Origin: Pseudomonadota bacterium
GTDB lineage: Bacteria; Pseudomonadota; Alphaproteobacteria; Acetobacterales; Acetobacteraceae
NCBI GenBank assembly: GCA_021808185.1
Contig: JAKBCB010000297.1
Location: forward strand, 1-5,257
Length of the DNA stretch: 5,257 nt
Reading direction: 5' to 3'
In this document: positions 1 to 5,215 of the stretch, piece by piece
How positions within the stretch are numbered: position 1 is the first letter of the stretch
Layout of the letters: each line of letters starts with the position of its first letter
Made by a program: the position numbers and the translations under genes
Notes under the pieces: model-generated
The model's input: only the letters and a program-made list of their open reading frames with translations
What the model was told of the DNA's origin: nothing
Databases searched by the model: none

Positions 1-15
1 TGATTTGTGTTGCAC

Positions 16-31
16 CCTTCCGCCCGGAAGG
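16..31. repeat. Small perfect inverted repeat near the left edge
   Basis: CCTTCC and GGAAGG form a perfect 6-base-pair stem around a GCCC loop. Neither strand has a run of T after the stem, so it is not a standard intrinsic terminator. It could be the end of a transcription unit lying left of the window, a protein-binding site, or chance. No gene can be supported between here and the regulator promoter. Confidence 0.35.
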
Positions 32-188
32 ATAAAGTAACAATTAGATACATGGCGGCCGGACGCAACGCTGGTCGCCACGGGGAACACGACGCTCGGC
101 TATCGAGGTCGGTGATGGTGGCAAACAGCAAAATTGACACGCACTCGGCTCTCGTTGGTCGTGCGTTTAGTATTGTACTGAATTCTAC

Positions 189-227
189 ATCGAAGGTTCA
201 TCGAGTCATTTTTCATTTTTATCGAGT
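189..227 (+). promoter_or_regulatory. Phased ATCGA repeats and T-tracts upstream of the regulator promoter
   Basis: ATCGAA at 189 is followed by two copies of ATCGAGT at 200 and 221, giving start-to-start spacings of 11 and 21 bases, close to one and two turns of DNA. Two perfect tandem copies of CATTTTT lie between the last two, at 207-220. Relative to the proposed start site near 268, the T-tracts fall at about -61 to -48, where a promoter UP element would sit, and the last ATCGAGT is next to the -35 box. An activator or repressor operator is an inference; no known motif was matched. A further ATCGAG occurs at 102-107. Confidence 0.35.
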
Positions 228-233
228 GCAATA

Positions 234-261
234 TTGACTATCCTAGATATGAGAATATGCT
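234..261 (+). promoter_or_regulatory. Predicted sigma70-type promoter of the Crp/Fnr gene
   Basis: TTGACT at 234-239 (5 of 6 consensus bases) and TATGCT at 256-261 (4 of 6) are separated by 16 bases, in an AT-rich stretch just before the regulator gene. Transcription would start near 268, leaving a leader of about 75 bases before the chosen GTG start. No TTGAT-N4-ATCAA FNR site was found in the leader or upstream, so autoregulation by the FNR-type product is not supported by the sequence. Confidence 0.5.
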
Positions 262-342
262 TTGCATCGCATTGTCGGCTCGCCAGCACGACTTACGCCG
301 TCTCACATCAAAAATGCTCCGTTAGATAAGGGAGCCTGTCTC

Positions 343-1185
343 GTGAGTCACAGCGCCTCAGTCCGCCGCTCGACCGCGTCCGAGCGCAGTCCCGCGACGC
401 AAACAACACGAACAGCACCACCGATCCGCCCGCATCCCGTCCCGATGCCGGCGGAGGTCGAGCCGATCTGCCCGACCTTCATGCTCAACAAATGCACACA
501 TTGCGACGCCCGCGGCAGCGGGGTGTGCGAGGCCGTGCCCGAGGACGGCCTCACCCGCCTGTCAGCCGCCGCCACCGCGCTGAGCTTCGAGCCCGCTCAG
601 CGTTTCATCACCGAGGGCGACAAGGCGGAGCATTTCTTCGTCATTAACGCCGGCACCGCCAAGCTGCTCAAAATGTTGCCGGACGGCCGTCAGCAGATCG
701 TCAGCTTCTGCGGCCCCGGAGATTTTCTCGGACTTTCGGTCTTCTCTCTCTACAGCTATGGCGCGGAGGCGGTTGAGCCGGTGCGTCTGTGCCGGTTCTC
801 CCGTTTCACCCTGCGTTGCCTCATGACGGACTTCCCGGCGATGGAGCGGCGCCTGCTGAAATCCGCCACCTTCGAACTGACCCTGGCGCAGGAACAGATG
901 CTGCTGCTCGGCCGCAAGAATGCACGCGAGCGTCTGGCGAGCTTCCTGATCGCGCGGGCCAGGGCCACCGGCACCTGCCCCGCGCGCGGCAGGCCGGCGG
1001 TGCCCCCGCAGGTCGCACTGCCGATGAACCGCACCGATATCGGCGACTTTCTCGGCCTGCGGATCGAAACCGTCTCGCGCACCATGACCGCGCTGAAGAC
1101 CGACGGCATCATCGAGATCTTGCCGCGCTGCGGCGTCATCATCCGCGACTTCGACGCCCTGGAGAGCCTCGCCGCCTGCATCTGA
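343..1185 (+). CDS. FNR-type (Crp/Fnr family) transcriptional regulator with predicted [4Fe-4S] cluster
   Basis: This is a 280-residue DNA-binding regulator of the FNR/FnrL/AadR type, predicted to sense oxygen through an iron-sulfur cluster and control anaerobic or microaerobic genes. Cysteines 51, 54 and 62 form a C-x2-C-x7-C group (C43 lies nearby). C150 aligns with the fourth cluster ligand of E. coli FNR (C122). The cyclic-nucleotide-like beta roll spans about residues 70-160. A long dimerisation helix follows, with the FNR-like run around LLLGRKNARERL (188-198). The C-terminal winged helix carries E242, S245 and R246, matching the FNR residues that read TTGAT half-sites. The GTG start is chosen because AAGGGAG at 328-334 lies eight bases upstream; an in-frame TTG at 262 and an ATG at 445 lack such a site. 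About 40 Ser/Thr/Arg/Pro-rich residues before the first cysteine form an unusually long, probably disordered, N-terminus. It is transcribed toward pgsA, 124 bases away. The family call is firm; the exact subgroup is less so. Confidence 0.9.
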   Translation: MSHSASVRRSTASERSPATQTTRTAPPIRPHPVPMPAEVEPICPTFMLNKCTHCDARGSGVCEAVPEDGLTRLSAAATALSFEPAQRFITEGDKAEHFFVINAGTAKLLKMLPDGRQQIVSFCGPGDFLGLSVFSLYSYGAEAVEPVRLCRFSRFTLRCLMTDFPAMERRLLKSATFELTLAQEQMLLLGRKNARERLASFLIARARATGTCPARGRPAVPPQVALPMNRTDIGDFLGLRIETVSRTMTALKTDGIIEILPRCGVIIRDFDALESLAACI

Positions 1186-1309
1186 GGCACGGGCTTGTCC
1201 GCGCGTCGGTGACAATTTGGCGACACCCGCTTCCGGCCCGGCCATGCATTGTTGGCAACGCCCCGCCGCGCCCGCTGACGCGCGCCGCAATTCCGGTTAC
1301 TGTGCCCCC

Positions 1310-1933
1310 ATGCCGACCGACCTGCCCAACCTGCTGACGCTCTCGCGCATCGCGGCCATCCCGCTGCTGGTGCTGCTGATGGCGCTGCACGCGCAGGCGC
1401 TGGATTTCTCCGCCTGCGTGGTGTTCGCCATCGCCGGCATCACCGACTACCTCGACGGCCGCATCGCGCGCGACCGCCGGCAGACCTCCGATTTCGGCCG
1501 CATGCTGGACCCGATCGCCGACAAGCTGCTGGTCGGCGCCACGCTGATGATGCTGGTCGGCATGGCGCGGCTGAGTTCCTGGGGGCTGTACCCCGCCATC
1601 GTCATCATGCTGCGGGAAATCCTGGTCAGCGGTCTGCGCGAGTATCTCGCGGGCGTGCGCGTGGGCCTGCCGGTGACGCGGCTTGCAAAGTGGAAAACCG
1701 GCGTGCAGATGGCCGCCCTCGGCACCCTGGTCGCGGGCGACACCACGGCGGGCCTGCTCGGCATCGGCTGGCTGCCGGTCAGCCGCATCGGCGAGGCGAT
1801 GCTGTGGGCCGCCGCCCTGCTGACGCTGCTGACGGGCTGGGACTACCTCATGGCCGGGCTGCGCCATGTCGGCTCCGCCCCCGCCGCCCGCCCGCCGCGC
1901 GCCATGCCGGACACCGGCATCCATCCGGGCTGA
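1310..1933 (+). CDS. pgsA: CDP-diacylglycerol--glycerol-3-phosphate 3-phosphatidyltransferase (PgsA)
   Basis: This inner-membrane enzyme transfers the phosphatidyl group from CDP-diacylglycerol to glycerol-3-phosphate, releasing CMP and making phosphatidylglycerophosphate, the committed step to phosphatidylglycerol and cardiolipin. The 207-residue protein has the full CDP-alcohol phosphotransferase signature: D46, D49-G50, A53-R54, G63, D67 and D71, in the spacing DG-x2-AR-x8-G-x3-D-x3-D. The N-terminal PNLLTLSRI and the segments REILVSGLREYL (102-113) and RLAKWKTGVQM (124-134) are typical of PgsA rather than of other family members. About four to six hydrophobic segments are visible, including 14-31, 73-87, 93-106 and a last one before residue 190. 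The C-terminus ends in a Pro/Ala-rich tail, making it somewhat longer than the 182-residue E. coli enzyme. The ATG start is set by homology of PNLLTLSRI; no clear ribosome site precedes it, and GTG at 1303 lies close by but in another frame. The 124 bases separating it from the regulator gene contain no convincing terminator or promoter. Confidence 0.93.
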   Translation: MPTDLPNLLTLSRIAAIPLLVLLMALHAQALDFSACVVFAIAGITDYLDGRIARDRRQTSDFGRMLDPIADKLLVGATLMMLVGMARLSSWGLYPAIVIMLREILVSGLREYLAGVRVGLPVTRLAKWKTGVQMAALGTLVAGDTTAGLLGIGWLPVSRIGEAMLWAAALLTLLTGWDYLMAGLRHVGSAPAARPPRAMPDTGIHPG

Positions 1934-1989
1934 CCCGGCGCAACCGGTGCTTGAGTGCGGCGCGTCCCAAGGGCACATTCCCCCCGATC

Positions 1990-2009
1990 CCCCGGCGCGC
2001 GCGCCGGGG
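1990..2009. repeat. Perfect 20-base GC-only palindrome between pgsA and the lipoprotein gene
   Basis: The arms CCCCGGCG and CGCCGGGG flank a CGCG centre, so the whole 20 bases read the same on both strands. In RNA it would form an 8-base-pair GC stem with a 4-base loop. It starts 56 bases after the pgsA stop and ends 10 bases before the ribosome site of the lipoprotein gene. A TTTT run occurs at 2027-2030, too far downstream for a normal intrinsic terminator. Possible roles are a terminator or attenuator separating pgsA from the lipoprotein-moa genes, an mRNA-stabilising hairpin, or a dimeric protein site. The alternating CG core could also favour Z-DNA. Confidence 0.55.
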
Positions 2010-2032
2010 ACGGCATGACAAGGATGTTTTCC

Positions 2033-2380
2033 ATGCGGCGCATCGCCCTGCTCGGTCTGCTCACGCTGCTGCCGGCCTGCCAGTTCGCCGGCAACCCGAC
2101 CGACGGCTTCGGCGGCTTCGTCGCCGATACGCACACCTGGCACCTGAACGCCAACATGCCCGCCGGCGAGACCGAGAACGAGAAGCTGGTGCTGGGCGAG
2201 CCGGTGAAGATCGACGTGGTGAACGCCGAATCGGGCGAGGTTTGGCCCGGCCCGCCGGCGCCGATTCCGACGATGCAGGACGTGCAGCGGCTCAACAGCA
2301 TGGAAATGCTGCCGCCGCCGACGATCCCCAGCTCCCCGCCGCCGGCGCTGTTCCCGCAGAACGCCCCGACGACGAAATGA
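2033..2380 (+). CDS. Small predicted lipoprotein of unknown function
   Basis: The 115-residue product begins with a short lipoprotein signal peptide: MRR, a hydrophobic stretch at 4-13, then the lipobox LPAC with C16 as the lipidated residue. The mature part, about 100 residues, should be anchored to a membrane and face the periplasm. It is polar, with a region around residues 30-75 rich in Asn, Glu and Gly, a VWPGPP segment and a Pro-rich tail ending in PTTK. I recognise no catalytic motif or named family. The start is ATG 2033 because AAGGA at 2020-2024 lies eight bases before it; ATGs at 2015 and 2024 are in frame and would only lengthen the n-region. Its stop overlaps the moaD start in ATGA, so the genes are probably cotranscribed and translationally coupled. 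A role in molybdenum cofactor synthesis is not implied, since moaD/moaE act in the cytoplasm. A passenger gene or an envelope role related to pgsA are alternatives. Confidence 0.8.
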   Translation: MRRIALLGLLTLLPACQFAGNPTDGFGGFVADTHTWHLNANMPAGETENEKLVLGEPVKIDVVNAESGEVWPGPPAPIPTMQDVQRLNSMEMLPPPTIPSSPPPALFPQNAPTTK

Positions 2381-2655
2381 GCGGGCCGGCCGCCGCGCGC
2401 CCGGTGCGCATCCTGTATTTCGCTTGGCTGCGTGAGCGTGTCGGCACGGCGGAGGAGGACGTGGCGCTGCCGCCCGGCATCGCCACGGTGGCCGAATTGA
2501 TCGCCTGGCTGCAAGCGCGCGGCCCCGGCTTCGCCGCCGCTTTTTCCGCCACCAAGACCATCCGCTGCGCCGTGAACCAGAGCTTTTCCGGCCCCGAAAC
2601 GGCGGTGGCCCCCGGCGACGAGGTGGCATTCTTCCCCCCCGTCACCGGCGGCTAG
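2377..2655 (+). CDS. moaD: Molybdopterin synthase small (sulfur carrier) subunit MoaD
   Basis: MoaD is the ubiquitin-like sulfur carrier of molybdopterin synthase. Its C-terminal glycine is adenylated and thiocarboxylated (by MoeB and a sulfurtransferase, not in this window) and donates sulfur to cyclic pyranopterin monophosphate in the MoaE active site. The 92-residue product has the beta-grasp pattern: VRILYFAWLRERVG near 10-23, a helix around 38-48, CAVNQ at 64-68, GDEVAFFPPV at 80-89 and the essential terminal Gly91-Gly92. The length fits the family (E. coli about 81 residues). The N-terminus adds a few Ala/Arg residues before the first strand. The ATG is embedded in ATGA with the lipoprotein stop and has no strong ribosome site of its own, consistent with translational coupling. 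The C7 run at 2634-2640 near the 3' end is a possible slippage site but the frame is intact. moaE follows after ten bases. Confidence 0.93.
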   Translation: MSGPAAARPVRILYFAWLRERVGTAEEDVALPPGIATVAELIAWLQARGPGFAAAFSATKTIRCAVNQSFSGPETAVAPGDEVAFFPPVTGG

Positions 2656-2665
2656 GCCCGCCGCG

Positions 2666-3121
2666 ATGGCCACCATTCGCGTGCAGGCCGAGCCGTTCGA
2701 CGTGGCCGCCGAGATCGCGGCACTCACCGCCGGGCGCGCGGATATCGGCGGCGTCGGCTGCTTCGTCGGCACCGTGCGCGACACGGCCGCGGGCCGCGCC
2801 ATCACCGCGATGACGCTGGAGCACTACCCCGGCATGACCGAACGCGCGATGGCCGACATCGCGGCCGAGGCCGAGCGCCGCTGGGAGTTGCTTGGCTGCA
2901 CGCTGGTCCACCGCGTCGGCCGGCTGCTGCCCGGCGAGGGCATCGTGCTGGTGCTGGCCAGCAGCGCCCACCGCGCGGCGGCGCTGGAGGCGACGGCGTT
3001 CCTGATCGACTGGCTGAAAACCGGCGCGCCGTTCTGGAAAAAAGAGGCGTTCGCCGACGGCGCCGAGGCATGGGTTGCCGCCCGTGCCGAGGACGCGGCG
3101 GCGGCGGGGCGCTGGGGGTAA
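2666..3121 (+). CDS. moaE: Molybdopterin synthase catalytic subunit MoaE
   Basis: MoaE is the large, catalytic subunit of molybdopterin synthase. With MoaD it converts cyclic pyranopterin monophosphate to molybdopterin by adding the two dithiolene sulfurs, in the cytoplasm. The 151-residue product matches the family end to end: FVGTVRD with R38, LEHYPGMTE at 51-59, HRVGRLLPGE at 82-91, S100-x-H102-R103, then DWLK with K118 and APFWKKE with K125. K118 and K125 correspond to the catalytic K119 and K126 of E. coli MoaE. The tail (AAAGRW) also resembles the E. coli end. The length equals that of E. coli MoaE to within a residue. A weak ribosome site AGG (2654-2656) overlaps the moaD stop nine bases upstream, suggesting coupled translation. 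It is the last gene of the + strand run and converges on the nucleotidyltransferase gene 13 bases away. Confidence 0.95.
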   Translation: MATIRVQAEPFDVAAEIAALTAGRADIGGVGCFVGTVRDTAAGRAITAMTLEHYPGMTERAMADIAAEAERRWELLGCTLVHRVGRLLPGEGIVLVLASSAHRAAALEATAFLIDWLKTGAPFWKKEAFADGAEAWVAARAEDAAAAGRWG

Positions 3122-3151
3122 CGCGGGCGGGCGCTCAGCCCGGGCCGCGTT
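3120..3151. terminator. Hairpin on the convergent moaE/nucleotidyltransferase junction
   Basis: AACGCGG (3120-3126) pairs perfectly with CCGCGTT (3145-3151), and inside it CGGGC (3128-3132) pairs with GCCCG (3138-3142) around the loop GCTCA, with a 1-by-2 internal bulge. The moaE stop codon (3119-3121) lies at the left foot and the stop of the opposing gene (3135-3137) is in the loop. The symmetry and position suggest a bidirectional terminator, although each side ends in only two U residues, so it would be a GC-rich hairpin lacking a true U-tract. Confidence 0.5.
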
Positions 3152-3944
3152 CCAGCATCGCGCTGCCGATTTCCGGCGAGGACGGCCAGAAGCCACGGCG
3201 CCGGACGGCATGGGTCTGGTATGCCCCCAGCCGCGTCGGGTCGGGCTGCACGGGCTCGCCTTTGGCGAGGAACAGCAGGCCCTCCTGGCCCGACGGCATC
3301 GCGCAGGCGAAGCGGTCGGCCTCGTCCAGCGCCGCGCGCAGTCGCCGTGCCACGTCCCCGGGATCGACAGGCGCGACCAGATCGAGGTCGGCGTAGTCGT
3401 CGGCCCGGTAGCGCGCGTTGCGACGAATTTCCGCGTTCAGGCTTTCCGGCGTGAAGCCCGGATCTTTGGCCACCGCCGCCCAAAGCACCGCCCCCAGCGG
3501 CAAGAAACGGTCGTGGATGTAAAGCAGATCGAGTACGTCGCGCGGCTCGCGCCGGCCGGCCGCCGCAAGGGCTTTGTTGGTGGCCAGATCGGCCACATGC
3601 AACCGGTAGCCGAACAACGGGTCTGGCATCACGGGAAAGAATCTGAAATCGCTGTCGCGCACCCATTCGAGCCGCGTTGCCGCGCCATCTCTCTGCACCA
3701 GCGCGGCGTGGATACCCGGCTCGCGTCGCAACCATCGCACGGCGAAGCCCGCGCCAGTCAGGCGCGCGGCGTCCGCCTCGGATGCCGTCGCGACGCCCTC
3801 CTCGGCATCGTGGAAGATGTCGATATCGGCGGAAAAACGCGGGCCATCCTGGTTGAGCGCACTGGCCCCCGCCACATAGCTTTCGGGGTTCCGGTGCGCC
3901 GCCAACAGACGCAGGATCTCGGCTTGCAGGCTAGAGAGCGGCAC
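3135..3944 (-). CDS. AbiEii/AbiGii-like nucleotidyltransferase (putative toxin-type protein)
   Basis: The 269-residue product looks like a minimal nucleotidyltransferase of the AbiEii/AbiGii (DUF1814-like) group, whose best-known members are the toxins of type IV abortive-infection systems. With the GTG start as residue 1, the fold's opening motif is VAGASALN (24-31), followed by RFSADIDIF (36-44), with metal-binding D40 and D42. E93 in RLEWV may be the third carboxylate. The segment NKALAAAGRREPRDVLDLLYI (123-143), with K124, R135-D136 and D139, matches the K...R..RD..DL pattern of this group. The C-terminal half is helical and not distinctive. GTG 3944 is chosen because the homology begins there and AGG lies six bases upstream; it overlaps the preceding small gene by 14 bases, so the two are probably translated together. 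A substrate (for example tRNA, as in MenA) cannot be read from sequence. A non-toxic housekeeping role is possible. Confidence 0.8.
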   Translation of the reverse strand: MPLSSLQAEILRLLAAHRNPESYVAGASALNQDGPRFSADIDIFHDAEEGVATASEADAARLTGAGFAVRWLRREPGIHAALVQRDGAATRLEWVRDSDFRFFPVMPDPLFGYRLHVADLATNKALAAAGRREPRDVLDLLYIHDRFLPLGAVLWAAVAKDPGFTPESLNAEIRRNARYRADDYADLDLVAPVDPGDVARRLRAALDEADRFACAMPSGQEGLLFLAKGEPVQPDPTRLGAYQTHAVRRRGFWPSSPEIGSAMLERGPG

Positions 3945-4164
3945 GGCATGCCTGTTCGATCTCCGCCGCAAGCGGGCGCGATTGCATGCTGCCCTCGCGA
4001 CGAAGACCTTCGGCGACAACGATGGCCTGCGCGATGGTCGGGCGCTCGCTCGGCTTGCGGCTCCAGAGCGACTGCGCCCCGAACTCGGCGAAGGCTCGGC
4101 GGTACAAGGCCACCACCGCCTCGGGCGCCGGTCGCCCGGCCCCGAGATCCTTCAGTTCGTCCAT
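3931..4164 (-). CDS. Small uncharacterised protein paired with the nucleotidyltransferase (antitoxin candidate)
   Basis: A 77-residue, mostly helical, charged product (MDELKDL at the start, IEQACRAAL at the end) with a central stretch SLWSRKPSERPTIAQA and LRREG. It has no signal peptide or membrane segment, so it should be cytoplasmic. I recognise no named domain, and it does not resemble the winged-helix AbiEi antitoxin. Its end overlaps the nucleotidyltransferase gene by 14 bases, the tight arrangement usual in toxin-antitoxin pairs, so a partner or antitoxin role is a reasonable inference only. The start is uncertain. ATG 4164 has AGG six bases upstream and gives a protein that begins with the helical part. 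In-frame ATGs at 4182 (90... reading adds 6 residues) and 4221 (96 residues) are possible, but the latter lies inside an AT-rich promoter-like patch and adds a low-complexity Gly/Val stretch. Confidence 0.65.
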   Translation of the reverse strand: MDELKDLGAGRPAPEAVVALYRRAFAEFGAQSLWSRKPSERPTIAQAIVVAEGLRREGSMQSRPLAAEIEQACRAAL

Positions 4165-4210
4165 TCCGCGCCTGTCCGCCATCGCCACGCCACCCACCAC
4201 GCCAACGCCG

Positions 4211-4238
4211 TAGCATAGCATATAATGTCCGCGCGGAC
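4211..4238 (-). promoter_or_regulatory. AT-rich patch and 12-base palindrome between ilvE and the small gene
   Basis: Within GC-rich surroundings, 4211-4226 is AT-rich and on the - strand carries two overlapping TATGCT hexamers (4217-4222 and 4212-4217), the same -10-like word used before the regulator gene. Immediately upstream is a perfect palindrome GTCCGCGCGGAC at 4227-4238. This could be the promoter and operator of the two-gene module, since toxin-antitoxin operons are often autoregulated through such a site. No good -35 box is visible at the right distance, so the promoter call is weak. As an ilvE terminator the stem would be short and lacks a U-tract. Confidence 0.3.
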
Positions 4239-4263
4239 GCCGGTGAGCCCAAGTCGGCCGGTG

Positions 4264-5166
4264 TCAGATCGGCGCCAGTGCCTCGACCTGGGCCGGGGCC
4301 ATGCGCACCAGCCCCTCGTAGTCGCGCAGCAGCGTCTCGGTGATCGGCCCCGGGGTGAAATGGTGCGGGCCGATCTGGCGCACCGGCGTCACCTCGGCCG
4401 CCGTGCCGGCCAGGAACACCTCGCTCGCGCGCGGCATTTCCTCCGGCATGATCGTCCGCTCGACCACTTTCATCTGATGGCGGCGGGCGATCGACATCAC
4501 GGTGCGGCGGGTGATGCCGTTGAGGAAGCAGTCCGGCACCGCCGTATGGATCTCGCCGTCGAAGACGAAGAAGGCGTTCGCCCCGGTGCCCTCGGCGACA
4601 TGGCCGCGCCAGTCCAGCATCAGCGCGTCCTCGAAGCCGGCGGCTTCCGCCGCGTGCTTGGCCAGCGTGCCGATCATGTACAGGCCGGCGGCCTTGGAGG
4701 CGGTGGGCGCCGTTTCCGGATGCGGGCGCTTCCAGTGCGCGATGTCCAGGCGCACGCCCTTCATGCGGTTGTCGCCGAACAGGTTCGGCCACGCCCAGGT
4801 GGCGATGGCGAGATGGATTTTCGTCTGTTGCGCCGAGACCGAGAGCTGCTCGGCGCCGCGCCAGGCGATGGGGCGGACATAGGCATCCGTAAAGCCGTTG
4901 GCCGCGACCACGGCGTTGCAGGCGGCGTCGATCTCGTCGGCCGTGTACGGGATCTCGAAGCCCAGGATGCGGGCGGAGGCGATCAGGCGGTCGGTGTGTG
5001 CGCGGAGCTTGAAGATGTTACCGCTATACGCCCTCTCGCCTTCGAACACGCCGCTGGCATAGTGCAGCCCGTGGGAGAGAACATGCAGCTTGGCGTCCCG
5101 CCAGGGCACCATGACGCCATCATACCAGATGACCCCATCGCGGTCGTCGAAAGGAACTAGCGCCAT
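4264..5166 (-). CDS. ilvE: Branched-chain amino acid aminotransferase (class IV, PLP-dependent)
   Basis: This cytoplasmic enzyme reversibly transfers the amino group between glutamate and the keto acids of leucine, isoleucine and valine, the last step of their synthesis. The 300-residue product covers the complete fold-type IV family (E. coli IlvE about 309). Visible motifs are GVFEGERAY (39-47), HTDRL with R60, AYVRPI with R98, TASKAAG with the PLP-binding lysine K158, the signature AEGTGANAFFVFDG (191-204) with E192, LNGITRRTV (215-223) and FLAGTAAEVTPV (251-262) with T255. These fit branched-chain aminotransferases better than D-alanine aminotransferase or aminodeoxychorismate lyase. The ATG start has GAGGAA (complement of 5174-5179) seven bases upstream and a promoter just beyond. 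It is the first gene of the - strand run; the small gene follows after about 42-100 bases depending on its start, with no convincing terminator between, so some read-through is likely. Confidence 0.95.
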   Translation of the reverse strand: MALVPFDDRDGVIWYDGVMVPWRDAKLHVLSHGLHYASGVFEGERAYSGNIFKLRAHTDRLIASARILGFEIPYTADEIDAACNAVVAANGFTDAYVRPIAWRGAEQLSVSAQQTKIHLAIATWAWPNLFGDNRMKGVRLDIAHWKRPHPETAPTASKAAGLYMIGTLAKHAAEAAGFEDALMLDWRGHVAEGTGANAFFVFDGEIHTAVPDCFLNGITRRTVMSIARRHQMKVVERTIMPEEMPRASEVFLAGTAAEVTPVRQIGPHHFTPGPITETLLRDYEGLVRMAPAQVEALAPI

Positions 5167-5185
5167 TGAAGCGTTCCTCGCAAGA

Positions 5186-5215
5186 TTGTTGCTTTCAGCG
5201 GGCTGACGCTATAAT
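5186..5215 (+). promoter_or_regulatory. Possible divergent promoter reading off the right edge
   Basis: On the + strand a perfect TATAAT lies at 5210-5215, with TTGTTG at 5186-5191 eighteen bases upstream (first three bases match the -35 consensus). It overlaps the ilvE -10 box on the opposite strand. If real, it would transcribe a gene beyond the window, divergent from ilvE, and the two promoters would compete. No coding start is visible in the remaining 42 bases, so the target is unknown. Confidence 0.3.

Noticed and set aside
7..237. 76-residue open frame in the left leader, starting TTG
   Set aside because: It runs through the AT-rich promoter region, shows no domain or codon bias and has no ribosome site, so it is better explained as non-coding.
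298..311. ATCAA half-site before the regulator start, as an FNR box
   Set aside because: The other half-site position reads CCGTC instead of TTGAT, so the dyad is absent.
1186..1309. Possible promoter or terminator between the regulator gene and pgsA
   Set aside because: Candidates such as TTGGCG at 1217 lack a matching -10 box, and no stem with a U-tract was found.
1139..2629. Very long antisense open frame (496 residues) across pgsA, the lipoprotein gene and moaD
   Set aside because: It is a GC-bias shadow: composition is Arg/Gly/His/Ala-rich with no motif, and the + strand genes have clear family signatures.
4221..4226. Perfect TATAAT on the + strand, as a promoter antisense to ilvE
   Set aside because: The sequence 15-19 bases upstream has no resemblance to a -35 box, and the site is better read as part of the - strand AT-rich patch.
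3075..4343. 422-residue + strand open frame opposite the nucleotidyltransferase pair
   Set aside because: It overlaps the moaE 3' end and is antisense to the nucleotidyltransferase motifs; it shows no domain of its own.
4225..5160. 311-residue + strand open frame opposite ilvE
   Set aside because: It is antisense to a complete aminotransferase gene with all catalytic motifs, and its own translation is low-complexity without a recognisable domain.
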